Shown: positions 25,872 through 34,305 of the stretch, piece after piece | Layout: the number at the start of each line of letters is the position of its first letter | Numbering within the stretch: position 1 is the first letter of the stretch | Source: JAIVGZ01 sp964552205 | Lineage (GTDB): Bacteria; Pseudomonadota; Gammaproteobacteria; Natronospirales; JAIVGZ01 | DNA length: 64,000 bases | Assembly (NCBI GenBank): GCA_964552205.1 | Contig: CAZKFT010000006.1 | Span: 14,071-78,070 of the forward strand | Reading direction: 5' to 3' | The notes under the pieces: generated by a model | What the model saw: only the letters and a program-made list of their open reading frames with translations | The model's database searches: none | What the model was told of the DNA's origin: nothing | Made by a program: the position numbers and the translations under genes

Positions 25872-26506
25872 GCGAGAGTTGCCGACTCTGCGGCGCCGTC
25901 GCAGTACTCTGGCTGCAAGTTCACGAGCGCTGCTATCTGGAATGCGCGGAGTGTTACTCAGTCCAAGTCAGCGCTTTGCAGCTCCCGAACAGGGAGACTG
26001 AGCGAGCACATTACGACCTTCATCAGAATGATCCGGATGACCCTGCATACCGAACGTTTCTCAGCCGCGTCACGGTGCCGTTGTTGTCCTTACTGATGCC
26101 CGGTAGTCGCGGATTGGATTATGGCTGTGGTCCGGGGCCGGCGCTCGCAGCCATGTTGACGGAAGCTGGTCATCAGGTATCGCTGTTCGACCCAATCTAT
26201 GAACCGGATCCTTCGGTGCTTGAGGATGCGCGCTATGATTTCATCACATGCACGGAGGTGGCGGAGCACTTCCATTCACCTGGCGCAGAGTTCGAACGAC
26301 TGGCGTCCATGCTGACCAGTGGGGGAGTGTTGGCAGTCATGACCGCTTTCAATCCCGGGCGGGAGGCATTCGAGTCGTGGCATTACCCGCGCGACCCGAC
26401 GCATGTCATGTTCTATAAGGAGGAAACCTTCCATTGGCTCTCTCAACACCTGGGGCTGGCGGTCGAATTCCCAGGGCGCGATGTGGTCATGCTCACTGCT
26501 TCCTAG
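25868..26506 (+). CDS. SAM-dependent methyltransferase with N-terminal zinc ribbon
   Basis: A 212-residue class I methyltransferase. Two CxxC pairs (C5/C8 and C26/C29) form a probable zinc ribbon, followed by SAM-binding motif I GLDYGCGPGPAL near residues 78-89 and later TCTEVAEHFHSP. The start is a TTG overlapping the mscS-like stop; longer frames run into that gene. The double CxxC front end is shared with a group of methyltransferases of unknown substrate. It ends convergent with the SLC13 gene with a 4-base overlap. Confidence 0.8.
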   Translation: MSESCRLCGAVAVLWLQVHERCYLECAECYSVQVSALQLPNRETERAHYDLHQNDPDDPAYRTFLSRVTVPLLSLLMPGSRGLDYGCGPGPALAAMLTEAGHQVSLFDPIYEPDPSVLEDARYDFITCTEVAEHFHSPGAEFERLASMLTSGGVLAVMTAFNPGREAFESWHYPRDPTHVMFYKEETFHWLSQHLGLAVEFPGRDVVMLTAS

Positions 26507-27975
26507 AACGGGAGCATCCAGTTTCCGAACACACGTATGACCACTGCGATGAGGATAATCGCCATCACATTGAGGCCCAATCCCGCCCGCATCATCTGTC
26601 CTATGCTCACCATACCGGAGGCGAAGACGATGGCGTTGGGTGGTGTCGCCACCGGGAGCATGAATGCACAGGTCGCTGCGAGCGCAGCCGCGAACAGAAC
26701 CGGCATGGGGTCGATGCCGATGCCGATGGCAACGGCCGCCAACACCGGAATGAATGTGTTCGCTGTAGCCGTATTGCTTGAAAGCTCAGTGAGGAAGATG
26801 ACCATGGTTGTAGCAGCAAGCAGCACCCAAATCGTCTTGACGCCCTCCATCCCGCTGAATGCCTGAGCCAGCCAAGTATCGACACCATTCGCGCTGATTG
26901 CCGCAGCCAGGCTGAGTCCGCCGCCGAAAAGCAACAGGATTCCCCACGGCAACTTCACTGCCGTCTCCCAGTCCAGCGCAAATACTCGCTTGCGCCAATC
27001 AACTGGAAGCAAAAACAGGGCCATTGCTCCCATCATGGCAATGATCGCATCAGACAGGGCATGCATACCCGTCAGCGCTGCAATCTGCGGACGGAAAATC
27101 CACGCCAGGGCGGTGCATAGAAAAACCACCAGTACCGTCCGCTCACCTTGATGCATGGCACCGAGCGTGGAAAGCTCGGTGCGGATTTCGCTCACTGCTG
27201 CCTGCGGGACGACCAGGCGCAGGGGGAAAACGATGCGTGTCAGATACAGCCAGGTCAGCGGCAGAAACAACGCGACCAAGGGCAGACCGACCTTCATCCA
27301 TGCCAACATGGTGATTTCCTGGCCCAACGCATTCGCCGCGTAATTGGCCAGTATCAGGTTGGGTGGTGAGCCGATGAGCGTTCCCAGACCGCCAATGGAT
27401 GCCCCATACGCGATACCGAGCATCAGGCAGGTGCCGAAATTTGCCAAGGCTCGCGTGGACTGCTCGTCGTTTTCCGGCAGATGTCTGCGCAAAAGCTCTA
27501 TGACACTGATTCCGACTGGGAGCAGCATCACGGTTGCTGCGGTGTTGGAAATCCACATGCTCAATGCCGCGGTGGCAAGCATGAAGCCCGCGACGAGGTG
27601 GGTCGGTGTGGTACCTACCAAGCGCACGATGGACAGCGCGATACGCCTGTGCAGGTTCCAGCGTTGCATCGCCAGCCCGATCATGAATCCTCCCATGAAC
27701 AGGAACACGATTTCTGACGCGTAGGGTCTCAACGCCTGGGCCGCGGGTAGTGCTCCCGACAGCGGGAACAGGATGACAGGAAGGAGTGAGGTCGCCGGCA
27801 AGGGAATGGCCTCCGTCATCCACCAAGTGGCCATCCATACCCCGATGGCCGCGGTGGCCCGCCCGGGGTGAGAAAGGCCTCCGACATCGGAATCAGGGAG
27901 CACGACGTAGACCAGAACGGCAAGGAGGGGGCCGCTGATGAATCCGGCCCAGGCGACACGGTCCTTGATTGGCAT
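26503..27975 (-). CDS. SLC13/DASS-family anion symporter
   Basis: A 490-residue membrane protein with about 11-12 helices. Both inverted-repeat SNT signatures are present: SNTAATVMLLP in the first half and SSNTATANTFIPV in the second, which in this family bind Na+ and substrate. TPPNAIVFASG matches the DASS consensus. Members import dicarboxylates, citrate or sulfate with sodium; the substrate cannot be assigned. I chose ATG 27975; ATG 27993 would add six residues. Confidence 0.88.
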   Translation of the reverse strand: MPIKDRVAWAGFISGPLLAVLVYVVLPDSDVGGLSHPGRATAAIGVWMATWWMTEAIPLPATSLLPVILFPLSGALPAAQALRPYASEIVFLFMGGFMIGLAMQRWNLHRRIALSIVRLVGTTPTHLVAGFMLATAALSMWISNTAATVMLLPVGISVIELLRRHLPENDEQSTRALANFGTCLMLGIAYGASIGGLGTLIGSPPNLILANYAANALGQEITMLAWMKVGLPLVALFLPLTWLYLTRIVFPLRLVVPQAAVSEIRTELSTLGAMHQGERTVLVVFLCTALAWIFRPQIAALTGMHALSDAIIAMMGAMALFLLPVDWRKRVFALDWETAVKLPWGILLLFGGGLSLAAAISANGVDTWLAQAFSGMEGVKTIWVLLAATTMVIFLTELSSNTATANTFIPVLAAVAIGIGIDPMPVLFAAALAATCAFMLPVATPPNAIVFASGMVSIGQMMRAGLGLNVMAIILIAVVIRVFGNWMLPF

Positions 27976-27992
27976 GGAACAAAAATGACACA

Positions 27993-28002
27993 TGAGCGCT
28001 CA
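27993..28002. promoter_or_regulatory. 10-bp perfect palindrome between divergent genes
   Basis: TGAGCGCTCA is a perfect palindrome lying between the divergent SLC13 transporter and CHAT-protein genes. It could be an operator, but a single 10-bp palindrome can arise by chance. Confidence 0.2.
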
Positions 28003-28033
28003 CGGGACAATCGTTCGGAGTGAGAATCGTCAA

Positions 28034-29170
28034 ATGAGCAAGCGCATTCTGGTGGTGGCATTGCTGATTGCCAGCGCAGGCGAGGTCGCCGCGGACTGGC
28101 GTCGCGACGTCTTCGATCTGGCCCTGGCAGGCGATGGGTTGGCGGCAGAGCTGGCTGAACGCGAACGCGCTCCGTGGATTGCGCCACACCTTGCCCAGGC
28201 CGTACCGGTCCCCACCCGCTATGTTGGCTGGGTCGCGCTCAAGGAGGCCTATGTTGTCTACCGCCTTCACCCTCGAACAGAGGTCCGGGTCATCACTCGT
28301 CCCCCAGATACTGAGGAGGTAGTGGCGCAGGTACGTGCGGAGCTTTCGGCCGGTCACACGCCTGACACCCGCCGCTTGTTTGAAATCTGGATTGCGCCAA
28401 TCTCTGACTGGCTGGATCAGTCGGAGGCGCCTTGGATATTCTCTCTGGATGGAGACCTGGAGGAGGTCCCACTGCCCCTGGTGACCGGCAGTGCGCTCAT
28501 TCATGCTGCATCGGCGCGCAGTGCGGCACTGGCGCAATACCGTGCAGCCCAGAGTCGCCGACGTCCAAAGTCGCTTTTCGCTTTTGCAAGGACGGCCATC
28601 AATGATCCCGAAGCGCTACCAGCAGCACATGCAGAAATTGCGCTCGCTGCGGCGGCGCTTGGCGGGCCCGCAACACTCCTGCATGGCGCGGGTGCGCTTG
28701 ATGAGTTGAAACGCGCCGCCCATGACGGTCGTCTGGCCGACGCCCGCTTTGTCTTGTTCGCGGCCCATGCCGCCCCGGATCCGGTTAGGCCTCAGTTGCT
28801 GGCGCTACAGCTCGCCCCGGGAGAAGATGGCCGCTATGTCGCGGCGGATACCCTGCATCTCCAGTTCAAGGCTGAGCTGGTGGTCTTGTCGGCGTGTGAG
28901 ACTGCCCTGCCGGGAGCAGGCCCTACCATCGTGTCGGGCTTCGCCCAAGCGGCGCTGTTCGCGGGTGTGGGGTACACCTTGCTCACCCAGTGGCGGGTAG
29001 ATGACGCCGCGAGTGCCCAATTCGTTGCCGCGCTGTTTTCCGAGCTTGCCAACGGGTCTGAGGTCGTAGACGCCCTGGACCGGGTCCAGAAAGCCTTTCG
29101 CGACGGGGCCCACGGGGATCGCTACCGAGCGCCGTATTTCTGGGCGGCTTGGCAACTGTGGGGCGGCTGA
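28034..29170 (+). CDS. Secreted CHAT-domain (caspase-like) protease
   Basis: A 378-residue protein with a predicted signal peptide (residues 1-21, cleavage near EVAADW) and a C-terminal CHAT domain. The catalytic dyad is visible as H245 (LFAAHAA) and C288 (VVLSACETA), followed by the typical VSGFAQAALFAGVGYTLLTQWRVDD. CHAT proteins usually come with TPR repeats or with effector partners; here no TPR or WD repeats are seen. A signal peptide suggests action in the periplasm. The neighbours do not show a target. Confidence 0.8.
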   Translation: MSKRILVVALLIASAGEVAADWRRDVFDLALAGDGLAAELAERERAPWIAPHLAQAVPVPTRYVGWVALKEAYVVYRLHPRTEVRVITRPPDTEEVVAQVRAELSAGHTPDTRRLFEIWIAPISDWLDQSEAPWIFSLDGDLEEVPLPLVTGSALIHAASARSAALAQYRAAQSRRRPKSLFAFARTAINDPEALPAAHAEIALAAAALGGPATLLHGAGALDELKRAAHDGRLADARFVLFAAHAAPDPVRPQLLALQLAPGEDGRYVAADTLHLQFKAELVVLSACETALPGAGPTIVSGFAQAALFAGVGYTLLTQWRVDDAASAQFVAALFSELANGSEVVDALDRVQKAFRDGAHGDRYRAPYFWAAWQLWGG

Positions 29171-29178
29171 CATCCCCG

Positions 29179-29184
29179 TATAAT
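29179..29184 (+). promoter_or_regulatory. Consensus -10 box seven bases before a start codon
   Basis: TATAAT is followed by CCCTCGC and then the ATG at 29192. Transcription would begin at or next to the A of the ATG. No Shine-Dalgarno and no good -35 (TTGGCA at 29149 is 24 bases away). A very similar arrangement, TATAAT followed by CACTCGCT, precedes the GTG at 39801. Confidence 0.5.
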
Positions 29185-29191
29185 CCCTCGC

Positions 29192-29440
29192 ATGGAAAGC
29201 AATCTCTTGACCCGAATTCTCGCGGCCATTGTCACGGTCATAGCCTTGGCTGTCAGCTTCGTGGTTGGTCTGGTTGCCGCCTTGGTGACGTTAGGACTGG
29301 TGATCATCGGATGGATGGCGTTCGCATTTCGCTTTTGGCGACTCAAACGAGCGGCGCGACGACAACCGGAGGCCGGTCATACTACCGTGGAAGGAGAGTA
29401 CCGGGTTGTCCACCGGCAGGAGGGTCGAGCAGATGACTGA
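29192..29440 (+). CDS. Small membrane protein of unknown function
   Basis: An 82-residue protein with a long hydrophobic N-terminal half (about residues 8-50, probably two helices) and a basic then acidic C-terminal tail (RLKRAARRQPEAG...GRADD). No family recognised. Codon use resembles its neighbours and it overlaps the next gene by eight bases, which supports it being real. It may help localise or regulate the membrane-anchored phosphatase encoded next, but this is only inferred from position. Confidence 0.6.
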   Translation: MESNLLTRILAAIVTVIALAVSFVVGLVAALVTLGLVIIGWMAFAFRFWRLKRAARRQPEAGHTTVEGEYRVVHRQEGRADD

Positions 29441-30005
29441 TGACACCACGCGTCATGCAATGCGCAGGCGACCGCTTGTATCGCCGTTTCTCATACTCGG
29501 AGTGCTGGGTGTCCTTGTTGTATTGATTGCCGGTTGGGTAGCAGTCGGATTCATGCAATCTCCGGGAATCGTCATTGTCACTCGGCATGTGGAGAAGGCG
29601 GGCGCACCTGCCGACAACCCTGGTCCATCGAATGTCGGCCAGCGACGTGCCGAGCAACTAGCAGAGATGTTCGGGGAAAGCGGCGTGGATGCCGTATTCG
29701 CCACCCACTATCTGCGTAGTTTCGCCACAGCGACGCCACTCGCACATCACCTTGGCATGCCGGTCCATGTCTATGATGCCGCGGATACCGATGTCATGCT
29801 CGCACGTATCAACAAGGAACACCGTTTCGACACGGTGTTCGTGGTGGGCCACAGCAATACCGTTCCGGACATAGTTCGTGCGTTATCCGGGAAGCGTGTT
29901 GCAGATATCGATGAGGGGCGCTACGGCGATATCTTCCTGGTCATCCGTCCGCGCTGGGGCAGGACCGTGCTCATTCACTATCGGATGCCCGCGCCTTCGG
30001 TTTGA
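29433..30005 (+). CDS. Membrane-anchored histidine phosphatase
   Basis: A 190-residue histidine-phosphatase superfamily protein. A single membrane helix at about residues 18-40 is followed by the catalytic RH (R51-H52 in VTRHVEKAG), QRRAEQLAEMF, a second active-site histidine in VVGHSNTVPD and a conserved LRS-type arginine in THYLRSFATA. The RHxEK form of the motif resembles the SixA-like branch. The catalytic domain would face the periplasm if the basic N-terminus stays inside. Start ATG 29433 chosen because it follows a GAG-rich stretch and overlaps the previous stop. Confidence 0.75.
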   Translation: MTDDTTRHAMRRRPLVSPFLILGVLGVLVVLIAGWVAVGFMQSPGIVIVTRHVEKAGAPADNPGPSNVGQRRAEQLAEMFGESGVDAVFATHYLRSFATATPLAHHLGMPVHVYDAADTDVMLARINKEHRFDTVFVVGHSNTVPDIVRALSGKRVADIDEGRYGDIFLVIRPRWGRTVLIHYRMPAPSV

Positions 30006-30008
30006 CCG

Positions 30009-31232
30009 TCAGCCACCTGCCATGGCGCGAAGGCTCAGGCCGACGAGGTACGCCATGTAAGTGCCCGTCGCATACCCGATTGATCCCATGATGACGCCGA
30101 CTGGCGCCAGACTGGGGTGGAACGCGGCCGCGACAACAGGAGCGGAAGCCGCCGCACCGATGTTCGCCTGGGAGCCAACCGCAAAATAGAAGAGGGGCGC
30201 TTTGAGGAAGCGGGCAACGACATAAAGCACGATGATATGGGTCAACATCCAGATGACCCCAAGCAGGAACAGCATGGGGAGCTCCCACAGGGCACGGAGG
30301 TCCATCTGCAGGCCGATACTCGCGATCAGGAAGTAGAGCATGACCGCGCCAAGCTGTGACGCCCCAGCACCCTCCAATTGTCGTACTTTGGTGAAGCTCA
30401 GGACCAAACCGGCGGTAGTCGCCGTGAGAACCAGCCACAGGAATGAAGAGTTCAGGCTGAATGAGGCCGCCCAATCGAACCCTCCGAACCAGCCAGCCAA
30501 TGGTGTGGCAACAAGGTGTGCAACCGCCACCATCCCGAACGCCAGACCGACCATGGCCATCAGGTCGTTGAGCGTGGCCTTACGGCCATGCTCTTCATGG
30601 AAACGGGCAATCCTGACCATCAGGTCACTGAGGGCGCTTGTGTCCGCACCGGTATGTGCATCGATTTTGTCGGCGCGACCGGCCAGGAAGAGCAATGTCG
30701 CCATCCACAAGCTGGCAACCGCGACATCAACAACCGCAAACCGCCCAAAGGTATTCGCATCAACTTCGAAGACCTCCCGCATCGCGACCATGTTCGCACC
30801 GCCACCAATCCAGCTTCCGGCGAGTGCAGCCATACCTGCCCACGCATCTCCGGATACGGTTTCTGGGTGTATGAAGCCCATGACGACAAAAGCGACGATC
30901 GCTCCCAGCATGACCCCTAGGGTGCCTGCGAACAGGACGGCAATGAGTTTCCAGCCAAGCTTGAGCAGGCCGCGCACATCGACTGACAGCGTCAGCAGCA
31001 CCAAGGCCGCTGGCAGCAACGCATCCCGGGCAATCGGCGCATAAAGTGAGGTTGAGCTGCCGTCAATCAGTCCGGTGGTGTTGTAGATTGCCGGGATGAA
31101 ATAGCACAAAAGCAGGGCCGGGACCCAAGAGTAGAACTTTTGCCAGAATGGGGTCGGCCCTGAAGCCGTATAGAAAATCAGGCCAAGGGTGGCAGCGATG
31201 ATGCCAAGAACGACGATGTCATTGGTAATCAT
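30009..31232 (-). CDS. DUF819-family membrane protein
   Basis: A 407-residue membrane protein with about ten helices, matching the DUF819 (YjcL-like) family. Recognisable segments are SVDVRGLLKLGWK, AALAGSWIGGGANMVAMREVF and GSQANIGAAASAPVVAAAFHP. The repeated glycine-rich half-motifs (WIGGGANM and ANIGAAASAP) suggest an inverted-repeat transporter fold. The substrate is not established. Convergent with the phosphatase gene. Confidence 0.8.
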   Translation of the reverse strand: MITNDIVVLGIIAATLGLIFYTASGPTPFWQKFYSWVPALLLCYFIPAIYNTTGLIDGSSTSLYAPIARDALLPAALVLLTLSVDVRGLLKLGWKLIAVLFAGTLGVMLGAIVAFVVMGFIHPETVSGDAWAGMAALAGSWIGGGANMVAMREVFEVDANTFGRFAVVDVAVASLWMATLLFLAGRADKIDAHTGADTSALSDLMVRIARFHEEHGRKATLNDLMAMVGLAFGMVAVAHLVATPLAGWFGGFDWAASFSLNSSFLWLVLTATTAGLVLSFTKVRQLEGAGASQLGAVMLYFLIASIGLQMDLRALWELPMLFLLGVIWMLTHIIVLYVVARFLKAPLFYFAVGSQANIGAAASAPVVAAAFHPSLAPVGVIMGSIGYATGTYMAYLVGLSLRAMAGG

Positions 31233-31292
31233 GGGCCTGATGGTAGCTCATACCAATTGAATCGAACATGGCACTGGCCGTTGGGGAGTATG

Positions 31293-31751
31293 ATGGCTCC
31301 CATGAGAATGGCAGTCATAGGTCTTTGCTTGGTCCTGGTGGGCTGCGCCTCGTTGTCGCCCTATCAGGAGCGGCCTCAGGTAAACATTACGTCATTCACC
31401 ACATCGCCACAGACGGGCACTGTAGCCCCGCGTTTCCTGATAGGTGTTCAGGTCATCAACCCCAACCGTTCCAGGCTGCCGTTGCGAGGCATGAGTTATT
31501 CGGTGGAGATTGAGGGAACCCGGATATTGAGTGGCGTCGCCAATGACCTTCCAGAAGTGCCTGCCTATGGCAGTGCTGACTTCATCATCGAAGCAACTCC
31601 TGACCTGTTTGGCAGCGCCCGTGTACTCGCGGATATTTTCGGTGGGCGACGTGAGCGCATTGACTACAATTTTCGTGCGCGGCTCGATGTCGGGCGCTGG
31701 ATGCCCGACCTCGTCGTCGAGGAACGCGGATCTGTGAGGCTGTCGAACTAA
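31293..31751 (+). CDS. LEA-like (WHy domain) lipoprotein
   Basis: A protein of about 152 residues with a lipoprotein signal (LVLVGC lipobox) followed by a LEA-14/WHy-type beta domain. The segment FLIGVQVINPNRSRLPLRGMSYSVEIEG is typical of LEA type 2 proteins. Such bacterial lipoproteins are associated with stress protection, but roles are poorly defined. Several in-frame ATG codons (31290, 31293, 31302, 31308) follow a GGGGAG at 31283-31288; 31293 is a compromise. Confidence 0.75.
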   Translation: MAPMRMAVIGLCLVLVGCASLSPYQERPQVNITSFTTSPQTGTVAPRFLIGVQVINPNRSRLPLRGMSYSVEIEGTRILSGVANDLPEVPAYGSADFIIEATPDLFGSARVLADIFGGRRERIDYNFRARLDVGRWMPDLVVEERGSVRLSN

Positions 31752-31794
31752 ACGCTAGGTGGCGCCCATGCTGTCACCAGCGGCGAGGGCAAGC

Positions 31795-32115
31795 TCAATC
31801 CCAACGATCATCGCGGGTATAGATGAGGTCATTCTCAACCCTGACCGGAAAGGACGCTGTTGGCTCGTAGGCAGGGGGTGTGAGGGCTTGCCCGGTACGG
31901 ATGCAAAAGCGCGCGCCATGGCGAGGGCAGATGATCTGGTCACCCTCAATCGCACCCCCAGTGAGTTCCGCCCCATCGTGCGTGCAGACATCCTCCAGAG
32001 CGAAGTAATCTCCGTCCAGATTGAACACGGCGATGAAGGTCCCACCTTGTTCGACAACCTTGTATTGCCCCGGCAGGATGTCGGTGACCGGGCCGACCTC
32101 AATCCAGCCCTCCAT
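31795..32115 (-). CDS. Rieske-type ferredoxin, last gene of the suf operon
   Basis: A 106-residue Rieske [2Fe-2S] protein. The ligands are in C44-T-H46 and C63-P-R-H66, the CxH...CxxH pattern. It resembles the small soluble ferredoxins of non-heme oxygenase systems (NirD/HcaC-like). Start ATG 32115 overlaps the sufT stop by one base (TGATG). As the final gene of the suf operon it could donate electrons during cluster assembly, or simply be a client of the pathway. Confidence 0.85.
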   Translation of the reverse strand: MEGWIEVGPVTDILPGQYKVVEQGGTFIAVFNLDGDYFALEDVCTHDGAELTGGAIEGDQIICPRHGARFCIRTGQALTPPAYEPTASFPVRVENDLIYTRDDRWD

Positions 32116-32660
32116 CAGTACATGCCCAGAGCAAGTTTGGCTGCGTCCGACATCCGGTGGCGGTCCCACGGTGGGTCGAAGGTCAGTTCCACTTCGGTCT
32201 CGGTGACGTTCTTGACCGACTGCACCTTTTGTTCCACATCCGCCTTGAGGTACTCGCCCATGCCGCAGCCCGGCGCAGTCAGGGTCATGGTGACCTTGAC
32301 GCGATTGGCGCCGTCGCCAGGCTCGATCTCCACCCCGTAAATCAATCCTAGCTCCACGATATCCACAGGTATCTCGGGGTCGTAGCAGGTCTTGAGTTGC
32401 GCCCAGACCTCCTGCTCGTCCACGGGACCGTCTGCCACCTTAGGGCCTTCTGCAGTGGCTTCAACCTCGATACCGAGTGCATCTGCATCCTTTGCCTCGA
32501 TACGCGCAAGGTTCCCGTTCACGAAGACGGTAAAGGTCCCACCTAGAGCTTGAGTGATGACGACCTCGGTGCCACCAGGTATCCGTACGGGTTGGCCGGC
32601 GGGAATAAGCACCGCATCGCAGTCGCGTTCGAGAATGACGGGTTCACGAGTGTTCAACAT
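32115..32660 (-). CDS. sufT: Fe-S assembly factor SufT (MIP18/DUF59 family)
   Basis: A 181-residue protein. A N-terminal extension (MLNTREPVILERDCDAVLIPAG) is followed by a DUF59/MIP18 domain with CYDPEIPVDIVELGLIYGV and the conserved cysteine in TAPGCGMGEYL. SufT is implicated in Fe-S cluster maturation when demand is high. ATG 32660 has an AAGGA just upstream and lies five bases after the sufU stop. The longer frame reading into sufU is not needed. Confidence 0.9.
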   Translation of the reverse strand: MLNTREPVILERDCDAVLIPAGQPVRIPGGTEVVITQALGGTFTVFVNGNLARIEAKDADALGIEVEATAEGPKVADGPVDEQEVWAQLKTCYDPEIPVDIVELGLIYGVEIEPGDGANRVKVTMTLTAPGCGMGEYLKADVEQKVQSVKNVTETEVELTFDPPWDRHRMSDAAKLALGMY

Positions 32661-32665
32661 AGTCC

Positions 32666-33103
32666 TTACTCCGTCTTGACCGGTTCGCGCCCGCCATGCA
32701 GCGCGCTGTTCAGGGTATGCCACGCCAGCGTGGCGCACTTGATGCGAGATGGATATTCGCGCACTCCCGTCAATACTGCGAGCTTGCCATCGGGGACGGA
32801 TTCGCTGGTACCGGTAAGCAGTTCGTGGACCTGCGTGAACAATTCCTCAGCCGTGGTGACGGGTCTGCCCTTGAGCGCTTCGGTCATGAGTGATGCTGAC
32901 GCAACAGATATGGCGCAGCCACTTCCTTCGAAGGCCAGATCGGTGATGGTGTCATCGTCCACCTGCAGGTAGACGGTAAGCCGGTCCCCGCACAGAGGAT
33001 TGAATCCCTCCAGCCTGTGGGTTGGTTGTTCAAGCCTGCGGAAGTTCCTCGGGTCACGGTTATGGTCGACAATCACTTCCTGATAGAGGTCGCGCAAATC
33101 CAT
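32666..33103 (-). CDS. sufU: SufU-type Fe-S scaffold / sulfur acceptor
   Basis: A 145-residue IscU-like protein of the SufU branch. It keeps NPLCGDRL (first cysteine and aspartate), FEGSGCAISVASASLM (second cysteine) and KCATLAWHTL (third cysteine). The roughly 18-residue insertion before the third cysteine is typical of SufU, which accepts sulfur from SufS through a bound zinc. No sufE or sufA is present, consistent with a SufS-SufU pair. Overlaps sufS by one base (TAATG). Confidence 0.9.
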   Translation of the reverse strand: MDLRDLYQEVIVDHNRDPRNFRRLEQPTHRLEGFNPLCGDRLTVYLQVDDDTITDLAFEGSGCAISVASASLMTEALKGRPVTTAEELFTQVHELLTGTSESVPDGKLAVLTGVREYPSRIKCATLAWHTLNSALHGGREPVKTE

Positions 33104-34305
33104 TAGCCGAACACCTCTTGTACTTTACCGAGTGCGCGGACAAGCGCATCAATATCGTCACGGGTGTTGTAAAACGCGAGCGATGCCCGGGCAGTGGCGG
33201 GGACATCAAAGTACTCCATCACAGGCATCGCGCAATGGTGGCCGGTGCGAATGGCGACGCCCTCGGCATCAACTATCGTGCCAATGTCGTGAGGATGAAT
33301 ACCTTTCAAGGTGAACGATATGACACTGGCTTTGCGCTTGGCTGTACCAATGACCTGCAGTCCGGTTACATCACTCAACGCCTCGGTTGCATAGGCAAGG
33401 AGTTCGGCCTCATGGTCAGCAATCGCGGCCATCCCGATCCTGGTGAGATAGTCGACGGTGGCGCCCAGGCCGATTGCACCCGCAATATCCGGCGTACCCG
33501 CCTCGAACTTGTAGGGTATCTCGTTCCACTCAGACCCCGAGAAGCGTACCAGCCGGATCATGTCACCTCCGCCTTGCCAAGGTGGCATGGCATCGAGGTG
33601 TGTTTCACGCGCCCACAAGCATCCAATCCCGGTCGGGCCAAACATCTTGTGGCCCGAGAATGCGTAGAAATCCGCGCCAATAGCTTGGACATCGACGGGC
33701 ATATGCGGCATGGCTTGCGCGCCATCAACAAGTACAGGGATGCCCCTTGCATGGGCCGCCTCGATGATGGTCTCGATGGGATTGATGGTCCCGAGCGCGT
33801 TGGAGACATGGCCGACTGCGACGAGTTTGGTGCGCGCAGTCATCAAGGAATCCAGGTTGTCGAGTACAAGGTCTCCGTGAACGTTCATCGGGATGACTGT
33901 GACGATCGCTCCGCATTCTGCAGCGACCATCTGCCACGGGACAATATTGGAGTGGTGTTCAAGATGGCTGACGAGGATTTCATCTCCCGACAGCAATCGG
34001 GGTCGGAGGAAACTCTGTGCTACGAGGTTGATGGCCTCTGTCGTGCCACGGGTGAACACCAGTTCTCGGCTGGTGGGAGCATTGATGAAGCGGGCTATGC
34101 GATCGCGCGCACCTTCGTATTCAGCGGTTGCAATCTCGGAAAGTGCATGGACGCCCCGATGTACATTGGCGTTACTCTCGCGATAGTACCTTTCCATGGA
34201 CTCGATGACGGCGAGTGGCTTCTGGGAGGTTGCTGCATTGTCGAGATAGACCAGGGGTTTACCACGGACGGTAGTGGACAGAATGGGAAAATCGTCGCGG
34301 TTCAT
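33103..34305 (-). CDS. sufS: Cysteine desulfurase SufS
   Basis: A 400-residue PLP-dependent group II desulfurase. N-terminal YLDNAATSQKP, PLP-lysine in FYAFSGHKMFGPTG (near residue 225), and the catalytic cysteine in RTGHHCAMP near residue 360 are present. It releases sulfur from cysteine for SufU and the SufBCD scaffold. ATG 34305 overlaps the sufD stop by four bases; an upstream ATG at 34419 would reach far into sufD and is rejected. Confidence 0.95.
   Translation of the reverse strand: MNRDDFPILSTTVRGKPLVYLDNAATSQKPLAVIESMERYYRESNANVHRGVHALSEIATAEYEGARDRIARFINAPTSRELVFTRGTTEAINLVAQSFLRPRLLSGDEILVSHLEHHSNIVPWQMVAAECGAIVTVIPMNVHGDLVLDNLDSLMTARTKLVAVGHVSNALGTINPIETIIEAAHARGIPVLVDGAQAMPHMPVDVQAIGADFYAFSGHKMFGPTGIGCLWARETHLDAMPPWQGGGDMIRLVRFSGSEWNEIPYKFEAGTPDIAGAIGLGATVDYLTRIGMAAIADHEAELLAYATEALSDVTGLQVIGTAKRKASVISFTLKGIHPHDIGTIVDAEGVAIRTGHHCAMPVMEYFDVPATARASLAFYNTRDDIDALVRALGKVQEVFG

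Noticed and set aside
29149..29184. Full sigma-70 promoter TTGGCA/TATAAT before the small membrane protein
   Set aside because: The spacer would be 24 bases, too long; only the -10 box is kept as a candidate.
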